The notes under the pieces: generated by a model
The model's input: only the letters and a program-made list of their open reading frames with translations
Databases searched by the model: none
What the model was told of the DNA's origin: nothing
Translations under genes and position numbers: made by a program
NCBI GenBank assembly: GCA_963575745.1
Contig: CAUYUJ010019104.1
Location: forward strand, 689,131-744,130
From: Prorocentrum cordatum
Taxonomy: Eukaryota > Sar > Dinophyceae > Prorocentrales > Prorocentraceae
Reading direction: 5' to 3'
DNA: 55,000 nt
Shown here: positions 10,341 through 20,020 of the stretch, one piece after another
Position numbering within the stretch: position 1 is the stretch's first letter
How the letters are laid out: each line of letters starts with the position of its first letter

Positions 10341-10436
10341 CCCCCTCCTCCTCCTCCTCCACCTCCACCTCCTCCTCCTCCTCCTCCTCCTCCTCCTCCT
10401 CCTCCTCCTCCTCCTCCTCCTCCTCCTCCTCCTCTC
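10341..10436. repeat. CTC trinucleotide microsatellite
   Basis: About 95 bp of CTC with CAC interruptions near 10358-10370. One of the few tracts with pyrimidines on the plus strand. Confidence 0.92.
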
Positions 10437-11510
10437 AGCGTGATAAGACCGGAGAGTCCTGCCAGCCAGCATCTGGCACTCTACCGCGCCTCTTCGCGGT
10501 GCGTGAGCCGGTAGCGTCGAGTGAGGGGAAGGGGCGGGACACCGAGAGCGGGGCCTGCAAACAAGGGCAGCGCGACGCTCCCAGGCCCTCACCCCCCACA
10601 TGATGGTGATCCAGTGAGGAGTAGAAGAAGCCGTCGAGGGGGGGGTTCAGCTGGCCACGCGACGCCTCAGCGTGTAGTCATCCTTCTGCTTCATGCCGTG
10701 GCAGTTCACCAATTGCCTTGCTTGTCGGTGCTGGCGCAGTCAGTTCGCCCAGCAGTCGGCGCCAGAGAAGAGCCCGCACGAAAGCACCAATGGCGGTTGC
10801 GACGGAGAGGTCCTTTCGCTGGGGGGTCGACGTTCCATCCGTGCCCCTGCTGCTGCCCTCATTCTGGCTGCGAGGGGGGCAGGGCATGGATAAAACACTT
10901 GGCCTCCACATGCCGGATTTTATCCATGTCCTCCCACCGCCCTTTCGCAGAGGTTTTGGCGTGAGCAGGTGCATGGATAAAATGTCAATCGCCTGTGCGG
11001 GTGGGATGCGATCGGGTCGGGCAGAGGTGGCCTGGAGAGGCATCGAGGGACTTAGTTCAGCACGGCTGACGAGTGAGAGAGAGAGAGAGCGAGAGAGAGA
11101 TAGAGTAAAAGAAAGAAAGACCAGCTGCAGAGAAGAACAGAAACCAGGGCGGGCTTGCCTGCGTCTGGCTCCGGCGCGGCGGATGAGAGCGTTGGCTTTC
11201 TCCCACCTCCTCGTCTCTTTGAGCCATTGGGCGGAGGAGGGTGGTACGGAGGGTAACTGCCACGGGATATGAGAAAAGCTGCCACGAGGGGACAGGGAGA
11301 GTCAGAGGGAAGAGTCGCCCGCCAGTGGAGCAACCGGTTCTCGAAGATCAACCTCGACCCGATCTTCACAAGACAGGAGGATTGCCGATCTTGGCTGAGT
11401 GCGGACGCGCACCGAAGATGTCTTTCGTTTGATTTCCTGCGCCCTCCGACTCCTTCATCCTTCTCCTCCACTCAAGGAAGAGCGCAGTGTAACAATTAGA
11501 CTTTCAGAGT
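10437..11510. other. Gene-free region with CATGGATAAAA inverted motifs
   Basis: CATGGATAAAA occurs at 10885 and about 10972, with its complement TTTTATCCATG at 10918, so the intervening 30-90 bp can fold. A GA-rich run lies at 11072-11105. No domain recognised in the short open frames. Confidence 0.35.
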
Positions 11511-11612
11511 TCCGCGCGAATTTCTTGGATCGGAGCTGATACTCTGGCGTGGACTAATTCTCTTGACTATTTTTAATTTTTCTTCAAAAATCCGCCTGTA
11601 GGGGGACATGCC
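11511..11612. mobile_element. Family J fragment and family A right end
   Basis: CGCGCGAATTTCTTGGATCGG-like sequence (11514-11532) matches the family J stem. 11545-11612 is the right half of a family A element (TTGACTATTTTTAATTTTTC, then ATCCGCCTGTAGGGGGACAT). The family A left end is missing. Confidence 0.6.
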
Positions 11613-11996
11613 GGGGCTAAAGAGAGAGCCTCCGGCAGCTCCTGCTGCCCCCCCCCTTAGCGCCCTCCCCTCCGGGCGCTCCAGCGTCTCCCGTCAGCCT
11701 TCCGTCGGAAGGCGCACGGTGGAGGAAACAATTCATGGATTTTTCGCTTTTGTGATCGTTTTCTTATTCATTGTTTTGTCGAGTGGCGCGGGCCCTCGCC
11801 CCCCTCCTCCCCCCTCCATTGAGGAGTAGATCTTGGCCGTTTTTGGCGCCCGTTTCAAGCAGGTGGAGTCCCCCCCAGAGGACCGGAGCTAGATCCCCCC
11901 CCCGTTTCGCCCAATGGGCGTGCGTCGGGATCCCGCAAAGGGGGTGTGTGCCCTGGTGTGTGTGTGTGTGTGTGAATTCGATTGTTTTCGACGAAG

Positions 11997-12110
11997 AAAG
12001 AACCACATGAACATCAACTTTTGGCGCTCCGCGTAGATCCAAGAAATCCGCGCGGAGCGCCAAAAGTGTATGTTTAGTATGTGTTTTTGTTATTCTTCTT
12101 TGTTTTTTCA
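11997..12110. mobile_element. Family J miniature hairpin, short form
   Basis: ACTTTTGGCGCTCCGCG (12017-12033) and its exact complement (12051-12067) form perfect 17-bp arms around about 17 bp. Outer GAAGAAAG-type sequence is also weakly inverted (12115 side). It lacks the GC-rich spacer of the copies at 38.7 and 45.3 kb. Confidence 0.75.
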
Positions 12111-12230
12111 CCGAACCGCCCAGAACAGATGCCCCCCCCAGCCGCCAGCAATTCCCGATAGTTGCCGATAGGTCGGAAGGCGCACGCTGGAGGGAAACAA
12201 TTCATGGACCTTCCCGCTTTCCCTGTAGGT

Positions 12231-12385
12231 CTCCTAGGTGGGGTCCGAGTAGATGGGTTGGGGGATCGCGCCGCATCGCCGACGCATCGACGATGGGGCT
12301 CGATGCAGAGCCCGATTTGCTTCACTCCGACGTAGCCGATGCATCGCCGACGTCGACGATGTATCGCCAGTGCATCGCCGATGCA
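12231..12385. mobile_element. Family E element, left part only
   Basis: Left end (GTCTCCTAGGTGGGGTCCGA) and GATGC-rich core are present. The right TIR is absent, and the core runs into composite-repeat sequence near 12386. Confidence 0.7.
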
Positions 12386-12590
12386 TCGCGCAAAGGGGTG
12401 TGTGCCCTGGGCTGTGTGTGAGTTCGATCGGTTTTTGCACCGAACCGCCTAGAACAGATGCCCTCCAGCCGCCAGCAACTCCCGATAGTTGCCGATAGGT
12501 GGGAATGCGGAGGCATTTGTAGGGAGACAGGTACGGTGGAAGGCGCACGCTAGAGGGAGACAATTCATGGACCTTCCCCTTCTCCCTCTA

Positions 12591-12832
12591 GGCCTCCTCG
12601 ATGGGGTCCGAGTAGATGGGTTCGGAGGATGGCGCCGCATCGACGATGCGGCTCAATGCGGAGCCCGATTTGCTTCACGTCGACGCAGCCGATGTATCGC
12701 CGACGTCGATGATGTATCGCCGGTGCATCGCCGATACATCGCCGATGCATCGCCGATGCATCGCAGATGCATCGCCGATGTATCGGCGATGCGACGCGAT
12801 CCTCCGACCCCATCCACTCCGACCCCATCTAA
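12591..12832. mobile_element. Family E element, near-complete copy
   Basis: Left end GGCCTCCTCGATGGGGTCCG, core of GATGCATCGCCGATGCATCG units, right end GATCCTCCGACCCCATCCAC then CCGACCCCATCTAATTC. The outermost right bases are decayed. Confidence 0.8.
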
Positions 12833-12869
12833 TTCCCCAAAATTCAAAGTTGGCACGCTCGGGGGAGAC

Positions 12870-13265
12870 TACGGTCGAAGTGCAAATCATCAGACCCACC
12901 GCCAACCTTGAACATGGGGGGGAGGCGTTGACCTACCAATGTGCCATGAGTTTTCGCCATGGTTCAGGCGATCGCAAACATGGATTAAGGGGGCGTGGAT
13001 TAGCGACGGGTCCCGTTTCCATGGGAAATCCTGGATTCCCGCCGCCGAACGAGGCGGCACCGGCCGCGCACCTCCCCAGATCCGTGGATTCGGCGACCGC
13101 GCGCCAAATCCGTGGATCGCCAATCCATGTTTGCGCGCCCCCGAATGGTTTTCCGAGGCTGCGGTCGAAGTGCAACTCATCAGACCCGTCGCCAACCTTG
13201 AACCTGGGGGGCAGGAGGAGGCGTTGACCCATCAGTGTGGCCTAGTGTTCGCCGTGGTTCTCCGA
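12870..13265. repeat. Tandem duplication of about 100-bp segment, first copy carrying a family F insertion
   Basis: CGGTCGAAGTGCAA, TCATCAGACCC, CGCCAACCTTGAAC, AGGCGTTGACC and TTCGCC(A/G)TGGTT recur in order at 12871-12964 and 13158-13262. The family F element sits at the end of the first copy, so the second copy shows the probable empty arrangement. Confidence 0.7.
12965..13144. mobile_element. Family F TIR element, copy 1, with 6-bp direct repeats
   Basis: Left end CAGGCGATCGCAAACATGGA, right end ...AATCCATGTTTGCGCGCCCC, so CAAACATGGATT is inverted at the two ends. ATGGTT flanks both sides (12959-12964 and 13145-13150), a likely target-site duplication. Copies at 23054-23244 and 34930-35121 lie in the same orientation. 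Confidence 0.8.
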
Positions 13266-13477
13266 GGCCTGTATTTCCTGCGGGGGCTCGGAGCACAGAA
13301 AGGCGGCATCGGCACAGCTTCCTCGGGGAGCTGCGCGGGCTTCTTGGCACCCCCGGCGCGCTCCGCTCCGCGCAGCAGGGAGGGGCGGGGGGCCCCTCGC
13401 CGACGCAGGAGAGCCGCGCTGACCTCCGGGACAGCATGTTGGTGTCGTTTTTGGTTCCTCCCCAGCGGCACTACGCT

Positions 13478-13639
13478 TAAGTGGGGCCTGTCCCTCTACA
13501 GGAGGAATGGTCAAAAATAGTCAAACCAATAGTCTGGGGACCGTTTCTGGAGCATCGTTCGATCATTTGGGGGTGCATTTGGGGGGTATTTGTAACGTTT
13601 CGTCCAATATCCGCCTGTAGGGGGGCATGCCCGACCGAA
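13478..13639. mobile_element. Family A TIR element, copy 1 (about 160 bp)
   Basis: Left TAAGTGGGGCCTGTCCCTCT, right GGGGGGCATGCCCGACCGAA, inverted. Interior is AT-richer with TCAAAAATAGTC. Flanking 9-mers CACTACGCT and CACTGAGCG match at 6 of 9 positions, which would fit a decayed target-site duplication. Confidence 0.7.
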
Positions 13640-14684
13640 CACTGAGCGTATCCCGACTCGGCCACGGGCTATCCGGGAGCGCCGCTTTCCGAACGCCTTT
13701 TCCCTCCAGGCGGGGAGGGCGGGAGAGAGGGGGACGGGCTCGGCAGTCATGGGAGCACCGCGCGTCCTCGGAATGCCATCTTGAGAGCTCACGCGCGTGC
13801 GCTAGCGTCTCGTACGCGATGACAAAGCGTAGATGTAGCGTCGGTCAGATCGAGCGCCGATGAGCGCCGATTTAGCGTCGATTTAGCGCGTCGGTTCAGC
13901 GTCGATGCCCGTCGAGTCGCAGGAGCCAGCAAGATGGCATGGGAGGCTCCCATGAGTTTGCCACGGAAGATGGGGCGGGAGAGCAGGAAACGTGGCGAAG
14001 GGAAGGGAAGGCGGGGGGCGGGGGGGAATGGGGCGCCCCATGCCAGGGTCACTTGCGCATGCGTTTCCTTCGAGAGGGGGGCGGCAAGATGGGGAGGTTG
14101 CGGGAGAGCCAGTGGTGGGGGAACATGGTGTAGATTCCATGCAGAAGAATTGGAGGGGGTGTCGTGGTGGATGGGTGTGGATGGGGTGTCGTGGTGGATG
14201 TGCGTGGTGGATTGTTCTTGTGGTGTGGGCGTGGCGTGGTTGGGACGGCGTGCGTATGGGGGGGGTCGTGGATGCCACGCGTGCCAACACCTCGACTGCA
14301 CCCGTCTGGCTACCTGGCCGAGATATGCCCGCCTGGCAGGGCCAACTCATGCACCGGCTCTGTCTGGCCAAGCTTTACGCATGACCAGGTCACGCCCTGC
14401 CTGCGTCCCCCCACCCCGTAAATTTCCCCCGGCCTTCCTCCCTGCAGACCCCTCCCTGATCTCCTTTTGCCCAGTTTTCTCCCATCCTCCCTCCCCGATG
14501 GGAAGCTCGCTCATGCCGCATGATAGTCGGCTAGAGCAAGCATGCGCAGTGGAATCGCACTCACTCTTTTTCCCAACCATCCAGTCATGTGGGGTCCTTT
14601 TGTTGAAGAGACGGCGCCCTGCGTCTCCCTACCTCCCGCTACCCCCTCCTCCCTCTCATTCTTGCTTCTGCCCTGCGCATGTCA
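13640..14684. other. Gene-free region with short degenerate repeats
   Basis: 13850-13910 has repeated GCGCCGATTTAGCGTCG words. 14150-14235 has GTCGTGGTGGATG repeats. Long GC-rich open frames have no recognised domain. Confidence 0.35.
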
Positions 14685-14763
14685 TCATCATCAGCGTCAT
14701 CAGCAGCCCCATCAGCATCATCAGCATCAGCATCAGCATCAGCATCAGCATCAGCATCAGCAT

Positions 14764-14827
<64 letters not shown>
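14685..14827. repeat. CAT/CAG trinucleotide microsatellite
   Basis: CATCAG dimers, then CAG (about 14763-14795), then CAT (14795-14826), abutting the decayed retrotransposon. Confidence 0.92.
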
Positions 14828-14832
14828 GTTAG

Positions 14833-15706
14833 CTGGGCCTTGTGGGCGATCCCCGCTCCCATCCTGGCCAAACGTGACCGCATCGGCCTGCCCGTGAAGC
14901 CGAGGTCGATCGAGGCGGAACATCACGCTGCCATGTATTGTGTATGGATTCGTTCTGACGTTTTCCGTGGAATATACGATCGATGGCGCGAGTTCCGTGA
15001 CACAGAAATGGATCGTCTTGTGGTTCCCCAAGAGGCCAAGTGGGCTCAGGAGTCCATCACTGGCTCCTTTTGTATGCTGACTAGAAGTTCCAGGTCATCC
15101 CCAAGATCCCGTCCGACCCCGACACCAGTTTGTGACAGAAGGGAATCAAGAATGTGCGGCGTCAAAAGTCATGAACCCGACCATGCCCGTAGGTCTAGAT
15201 TTGCGCACTAGGCTCCGCAAGTTCTGGCTTCTGGCAAGCGAAACCCGTTCCGACCGTGGTGTGGGTTTTCTAAGGACGGCCGCCTGCATCGGCCCCTCTG
15301 TTTGTGTCACGTACGTGCGTTTCCTCTGTAACGGCTGGTGCGCCTCGGCCGGATTCAACCAAGGGCTGCAAATTTGCCGATTTGGATGCCAAGTTCTGGG
15401 AGGTGACCATGTCCTCCATTACTTTTCCTGCCGTGCCATCCTTAGTTGTCTGCCGTCCATTCTGCCCTTTCTTCCCGAAGGATAATGCCGAGTGGTCGCC
15501 CGAAGATCAACCGATTTTGTTCACGACCCCTTCCCTGAGCGATGCCCAGCTCACGTCTGCCCTCCTCGTGCCATGGCATCGTTGCTGCTTCTTTGAACCT
15601 TCTGCGTGCCCACAAGCGAGGGGGGCATGGGCAGCTTCACTCGCTACTCGCTTATCGCGGCTCTGGCAGGGGCCCCCGCGCCTGCCATTCCATCCGGTGG
15701 GGGCCA
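14833..15706 (+). pseudogene. Decayed non-LTR retrotransposon fragment with zinc knuckle
   Basis: Coding-like sequence runs through three forward frames. 14833-15211 encodes a segment with RSDVFRGIYDRWREFRD. 15220-15483 encodes FLCNGWCASAGF followed by a C-x3-C-x8-H-x3-C cluster (CRFGC to HYFSC), which resembles the zinc knuckle after the RT thumb in retrotransposon proteins and corresponds in position to C364-C386 of the protein at 1-2301. A third frame (about 15480-15620) continues with PILFTTPSLSDAQLTSALL. Frame changes and no intact RT or RNase H motifs indicate a dead copy; about 400 residues of an ORF usually over 1000. Assignment rests on the cysteine/histidine cluster and general resemblance. 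Confidence 0.5.
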
Positions 15707-15710
15707 CTTT

Positions 15711-15776
15711 GGTGGTGGTGGTGGTGGTGGTGGTGGTGGTGGTGGTGGTGGTGGTGGTGGTGAGGGTGGTGAGGGT
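15711..15776. repeat. GGT trinucleotide microsatellite
   Basis: (GGT) run of about 55 bp, then GAGGGT variants. Confidence 0.92.
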
Positions 15777-15949
15777 GGGCCTCAGCTGAAATTCGCCCCC
15801 CTCGCTGTTGAAATGACCCGTCCCTGTCGCGCCCCCAGGCGTGTCGGTCGGCGGGCCGGGCGTTTTGCCTGAGACCTCCCCACCGTTTGTGATCCTGAAG
15901 ATGGGGATTCGCAGCAGTTTCTCGGGTGGGGGGCGGGCGGTTTTCAACG

Positions 15950-16235
15950 TGTAGCGCTCGCTTCAGTGCCGCGCGCGCTCGTCTCAAAGGCTCGCAGCGA
16001 CTTCAACGATGGAAGGCGGGTGGTTTTCAAAATGTGGTGTTCGCCGTAGCGCCGCGCACATTCGCTCCATTTTGTTGTCGGAGTCTCAGGGGTGGAGGGC
16101 GATTCGTTTTTTGCAGCATGTGGCTCTCATGTAACACCGCGCACATTCGTACGATGTTTTGGGACCGCTTCAAGGATGGAGGGCGGCTCCTTCTCCTCAA
16201 AATCTGGTTCGCGCCCTAGTGCCGCGCTGATTTTC
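15950..16235. repeat. 85-bp tandem repeat, about 3.3 copies
   Basis: The anchor (A/C)GCCGCGC(A/G)C(A/G)(T/C)TCG recurs at 15965, 16049, 16134 and (degenerate) 16219, giving 84-85 bp spacing. Units share TTCAA(C/G)GATGGA(A/G)GGCGG. Copies are diverged. Confidence 0.65.
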
Positions 16236-16266
16236 CTCTTCCTCCCTCTCGAGTCCTGGTTGGTCT

Positions 16267-16320
16267 TCTCCTCCTCCTCCTCCTCCTCCTCCTCCTCCTC
16301 CTCCTCCTCCTCCTCCTCCC
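16267..16320. repeat. CTC trinucleotide microsatellite
   Basis: (CTC)n of about 54 bp with pyrimidines on the plus strand. Confidence 0.92.
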
Positions 16321-16507
16321 CTCCCTCTCGAACGCTGCGCCGAGAAAGAGCAGGAGTGGGCTCCAAGGGCGCCCCCGATCCTCTGGCCGCGGCTCCCCCG
16401 GCTGCAGGACGACCACGCCTTCGCGTCCACGCGGGACCTCGGCACCACGTTCGGCATCAAGGCCGGGCGGGGGGGGGTGGGGGAGGGCCCGCCGCCTCTC
16501 GTCTATG

Positions 16508-16666
16508 AAGTCGGGCGTGTGCCCCTACAGGAGGCATAATCCAAGAACGGTCAAAACATCGTCTGGGAACGATTCTTCGATGATGTTTTGACTGTTCTTG
16601 GGTATGGTTTGACTGCTTGTCATTCTTCTTTCAAAATCCGCCTGTGTGAGGACATGCCCGACCTAA
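16508..16666. mobile_element. Family A TIR element, copy 2
   Basis: Left AAGTCGGGCGTGTGCCCCTA, right GTGAGGACATGCCCGACCTA, inverted. Interior has TTTGACTGTTCTTGG. It abuts the next family A copy directly. Confidence 0.75.
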
Positions 16667-17671
16667 CTCTACAGGGAGAATATCCAAACATAGTCGAACA
16701 ATATCATGGAAAGAGCGTGTTATACCGCTGCTGGCGGAAAACCGGGCGGGGTCACTACCGGTTCGAACCCCTCCCCCCCCCCCCCTTCCGGAAAACCGGG
16801 GGGGGTCACTACTGGTTCGGACCCCTCCCCCCCCCCCAGTTCATCATGAAAAGGGGGGGGTCACTACCGGTTCGAACCCACCCCCCCCCTCGAACTCAAA
16901 AACCCGGGGGGGTCACTACCGGTTCGAACCACCCCCCCCTCCCCCCCCTCGAAAAGCGAGGGGCGGTGCGGACAGTGGTGGGGACGGTGGTGGTGGGGAC
17001 AGTGGTGAGGGGACAGCGGGACAGTGGTGGGGACAGTGGGACAGTGGTGGGGACGGTAGTGGTGGGGACAATGGTGAGGACAATGGTGGGAACAGTGGGG
17101 ACAGTGGGACAGTGGTGGGGACGGTGGTGGTGGGGACAGTGGTGTGGGGACAGTGGGAATGTGGTGGAAACAGTAGGACAGTGGAGGGTACAGTGGTGGT
17201 GGGGACAGTGGTGAAGGCGGTGGCGAGGACGGCGGTGGGACAATGGGACAGAGGTACAGTGGGGACAGTGGTGGGGACAGTGGTGACAGTGGTGGGAACA
17301 GTGGACAGCTCAGTGGTTCGAACCGGTAGTGACCCTCCCCTTCGGTTTTCGAGGGGGGGGGGGTTCGAACAGGTAGTGACCCACCACGGTTTTCGAGTTC
17401 GAGAGGGGGGGGGGGAGGGGTTAGCGGAGGGGGGGAGGTTGCTGGGGACAGGGGGGGGGGTTCCAGCAGGGGGGGGGGATTTTCGGAGGGGGGGGGGGGC
17501 CCCGGGTTCCGGAGGAAAAGGGCGGCAATTTTCCACAGTAAAGCGGCGGTGGATCACGCTCTCTCATATCATGGGAACGCTTGTTTGATTTTGGTTGACT
17601 GTTCTTGAGTTGTTTTGACCTTTTACCATTTTTCTTCCAAACTCCGCGGGTAGGAGGACATGCCCGACCTG
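16667..17671. mobile_element. Family A TIR element, copy 3, split by a foldback insertion
   Basis: Left part 16667-16709 (TCTACAGGGAGAAT, then AACATAGTCGAACA) and right part 17566-17671 (TTGACTGTTCTTGAG, then CGGGTAGGAGGACATGCCCG). Removing 16710-17565 with one copy of ATATCATGG restores a continuous element of about 150 bp. The outermost left bases are shared with or lost to the preceding copy. Confidence 0.75.
16710..17565. mobile_element. Foldback-type element (856 bp) with 9-bp target-site duplication
   Basis: Flanked by ATATCATGG at 16701-16709 and 17566-17574. Ends are imperfect inverted repeats: AGAGCGTGTTATACCGCTGC at the left against the complement of GCGGCGGTGGATCACGCTCT at the right. 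Inside, four left-hand units ending in GGTCACTACYGGTTCGRACC with poly-C tails face two reversed units at 17309-17400, enclosing a GTGGGGACAGTGGTG minisatellite (about 16968-17310) and poly-G runs (17405-17510). Arms built of short tandem units plus 9-bp duplication resemble Drosophila FB and some Mutator-like elements. No transposase. GGTTCGAACC resembles a tRNA B box, but I see no tRNA. Confidence 0.75.
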
Positions 17672-17911
17672 ACTCTCGTCCGCGCCCGGGGGAGGTCGGA
17701 AGGCCAGAAAGGGCGACTGCAGGCTGCAGGCCGCAGGGGGAGGGGATCCCGGTGGATCGAGGACCTGGCATGCAGCTTTTGGGAGGTCCAACTCAGCACT
17801 GGCACTGGTGCATCCGTGATCGAAGGCCGGCCTGCTTTGCCACAGTCCCGCTTCATCCAACTTCGGGGGCGGCAAAGAGGGGGGGTGAGGACAAGGGAGG
17901 GGGGAAATTAT
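17672..17911. other. Gene-free spacer
   Basis: Nothing recognisable. Confidence 0.3.
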
Positions 17912-18055
17912 GGCGTTGGCCATGATATCTCCCCAGATTTCATGGCGCCTCTTCTTATCTCAATACGTCCCTGTCCCCCCCCTGGGCCGCGCACATGCCG
18001 CCAGCCATGATTTGCGACCCCCCTCTTGGACGCCCCCCCGCTTGGCCGCCCCCGA
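17912..18055 (+). repeat. Family M dispersed repeat, copy 1
   Basis: GGCCATGATATCTCCCCAGA, GGGCCGCGCACATGCCGCC and GCCATGATTTGCG recur in the same order at 54773-54925. GCCATGAT occurs twice within each copy. TIRs not evident. Confidence 0.65.
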
Positions 18056-18148
18056 GAACTGAATCCGCCTTGATCGCGCTTACTCTGGTCTGGTCTGGCC
18101 CGTTCTATTTCGGCCTGATCGGGCCTCATGGCTCCCTAATCTTGGGTG

Positions 18149-18308
18149 TTGTTGAAGGAGCCCCTGGCCCAAGGTACCCCCAGCCTTTCGCTCCAGTTTG
18201 GAGCCTCTGGGGACCCCTGGGGCCTCGTGTGAGGGGTGCCCTGAAGGTCGCGGGGGGCCTCCTTGGGAAATCCTGGGGGCACCTTGGGCCAGGGGTACTT
18301 TTGGCCAC
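18149..18308 (-). mobile_element. Family I TIR element, inverted copy
   Basis: Left GTTGAAGGAGCCCCTGGCCC and right CCAGGGGTACTTTTGGCCAC are inverted. Sequence is the reverse complement of the copies at 35364-35533 and 36393-36548 (shared: GGATTTCCAAGGAGGCC, GAGCACCCCTCACGA). Confidence 0.7.
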
Positions 18309-18309
18309 A

Positions 18310-18639
18310 TCCGCTCCCCAATGGGGCCTGGCAGCACTTACTGGTTCCCATGATGATCTCCGAGAGCATGCCACCCAAGAGGGTCCGTCAAAAAACGGGT
18401 CGGGATGAAAACCAGTCCCAGGGAAGTGGTCGGGAGGTCGGGGGCCCGTGTCTCGAAAGAGTCGCGACGTCGGATGCCAGGCGCCAGGGGAGCGGGTCCT
18501 GAGCTTTTCGCTGTCTTCGGGCCCTCGGGGGCTTTGCACAGGCTCCCGGGCCGTCAGAAGGCGGCTCGGGATCAACAGTGTGGCCCTGGGGAAGTCCCCG
18601 CGGCCCAGGATCCGTTCTGCCTCAGTGAAGGGGCCCCGG
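18310..18639. other. Gene-free region
   Basis: GC-rich, no repeat family or domain recognised. Confidence 0.3.
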
Positions 18640-18815
18640 GACACCCAAGTAAATACACACAAATAAAAGTATCCCCCATATTTTCCTATTTGTTTGGGGG
18701 TTTCGTCTTCCCCCCCCCCACACTGCCCATATTTTCCTACATTTTCTGGGGAAACGGCGATTCATTGTGTCTGTGTGTTTTTTCTCCTCCTGACTCAGGC
18801 CCATATTCCCCCATG
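18640..18815 (-). repeat. Family O dispersed repeat, copy 2
   Basis: Reverse complement of 3243-3405: AAATACACACAAAT, CCCATATTTTCCTA (twice), TTTCGTCTTCCCC and GGAAACGGCGATTC appear in reversed order. Confidence 0.55.
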
Positions 18816-18855
18816 CTAAACAACTGCTGAAGCGCACCAGGTTCGTGTCGGTCCA

Positions 18856-19003
18856 GGCCTCCCGGATGGTGTCCGGGTGTCCGAATAGATGGGGTCGGAG
18901 GATTGTTCCACGCCGACGGCGCAGATGCGTTGTGGGCGTCGCCGATGCATCGTCGATGCATCGCCGATCTTCCGACCCCATCTACTCGGACGCTGCTTAG
19001 GCG
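18856..19003. mobile_element. Family E element, short copy
   Basis: Left GGCCTCCCGGATGGTGTCCG, right TTCCGACCCCATCTACTCGG. The GATGC core is reduced to about 60 bp. Confidence 0.7.
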
Positions 19004-19740
19004 ACCCCTAGCAGGGTCGCGCGCGGGCTACGGGACAAGTTATTTGGGGTCCTTGGGCAAATTCGCGACCGTTTTGACACTCCTTTTGTTCTCAGGAAAA
19101 TTCTGGAGGCCTCGCGCGGCGCGTAATAGTTATATTATCTAGTCCACACGTCAGCTTCATAAGCTATGGGGCGACGCTCGCGCGGCGATGCTCCAGCGTC
19201 AGTCCGACGTGAATCTGACGTAGTTCCGACGTAGTCCGACGTGAACTTGGCGTGAATCCGAAGTGGATCCGCCGTGAATCGGGTCTCAAGCTGCCGCGCG
19301 AGGCCTCCAGGATCGGGGAAACGTAAGATTCGAATAAGCTGGAGCTCGGGTTTGCCGACGTTTTGAGCGCGTCTTGGATTTTGACGGTCCAGTTTTCGTG
19401 GGATGCTTGCAGCGAGAGCTCGCGTCAAATTTCAGATTGGGCCTCGTCATTTTTCACGATGGCCCCGTCAGGGCAACCCGAGTCCCCCGCACCCGAGTCT
19501 CACAGTGAGCGGCTTGAACAAGGAACACTTGCTTCTCGAAAGGGGCTCGGCCGTTGCTTAGGTTTGCATGCGTTCCGCCACCTTTTTGGCGGCGAGCCCC
19601 CTGGTGGTCCTGCAGATGTTGGACGCGCTGGTCGGCCGTTCCCCTCGGACCTCGGACTTCAAGAGGGGCTCCGTTCCTCGCTGATCGTTCCTTGGGTCGG
19701 GCCGCTGAGTGTACGTCTCCCCGACAGGAATGTCTTCACC
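19004..19740. other. Gene-free region with degenerate CCGACGTGAATC words
   Basis: 19190-19275 repeats (T)CCGACGT(GAATC) and GTGAATCCG variants. A forward frame at 19363-19740 has no recognised domain. Confidence 0.35.
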
Positions 19741-19745
19741 ACTCT

Positions 19746-19902
19746 TACCAGCCTCGAACGTATCCCTATCCCTAAGATTGACACGCCAAAAGGCGATGAC
19801 AATCTCAGGGATTCGCCCTCAAGAAATAAGGGAATCCCTAAGATTGGCGTCGTGATGAGGAGGTGCCCAGCATAGGGATAGGGATATGTTCCAGGCTGGT
19901 AA
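19746..19902. mobile_element. Single-copy TIR element (157 bp) with about 30-bp TIRs
   Basis: TACCAGCCTCGAACGTATCC at the left pairs with GGATATGTTCCAGGCTGGTA at the right; the next ten bases (CTATCCCTA) also pair. CACTCT flanks both sides (19740-19745 and 19903-19908). Interior contains TAAGATTG and its near complement in an inner inverted arrangement. Confidence 0.75.
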
Positions 19903-20020
19903 CACTCTTGGGTCGCCTCTGGGTCATCCCGTGGCTGGTCTGCGGGGTCGTCTCGGCGGGCGTCCGAGCTGCCGAGAAGCGCACGGAGGCGGGGCTGCGC
20001 ACGGGCGTCACCCCAGACAG

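Larger units (their letters stand above)
11700..12600. repeat. Composite repeat, partial copies at about 11.7, 12.1 and 12.5 kb
   Basis: Blocks recur in the same order: GGAAGGCGCACGCT with ACAATTCATGGACCTT (11708, 12176, 12540), GTGTGTGCCCTGG (11942, 12398), and GAACAGATGCCC with CCCGATAGTTGCCGATAGG (12122, 12449). Family J and E copies sit inside. This looks like an older segmental tandem duplication broken up by element insertions. Confidence 0.65.

Noticed and set aside
13934-14684. N-terminal part of a long forward frame continuing into the retrotransposon remnant
   Set aside because: The upstream part is GC-rich sequence and the frame passes through a CAT/CAG microsatellite; only the part after 14833 looks coding.
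16738-16945. GGTTCGAACC motifs as tRNA T-arms or a tRNA array
   Set aside because: The motif resembles a B box, but the neighbouring sequence is poly-C and no cloverleaf or A box can be drawn; it belongs to foldback arm units.
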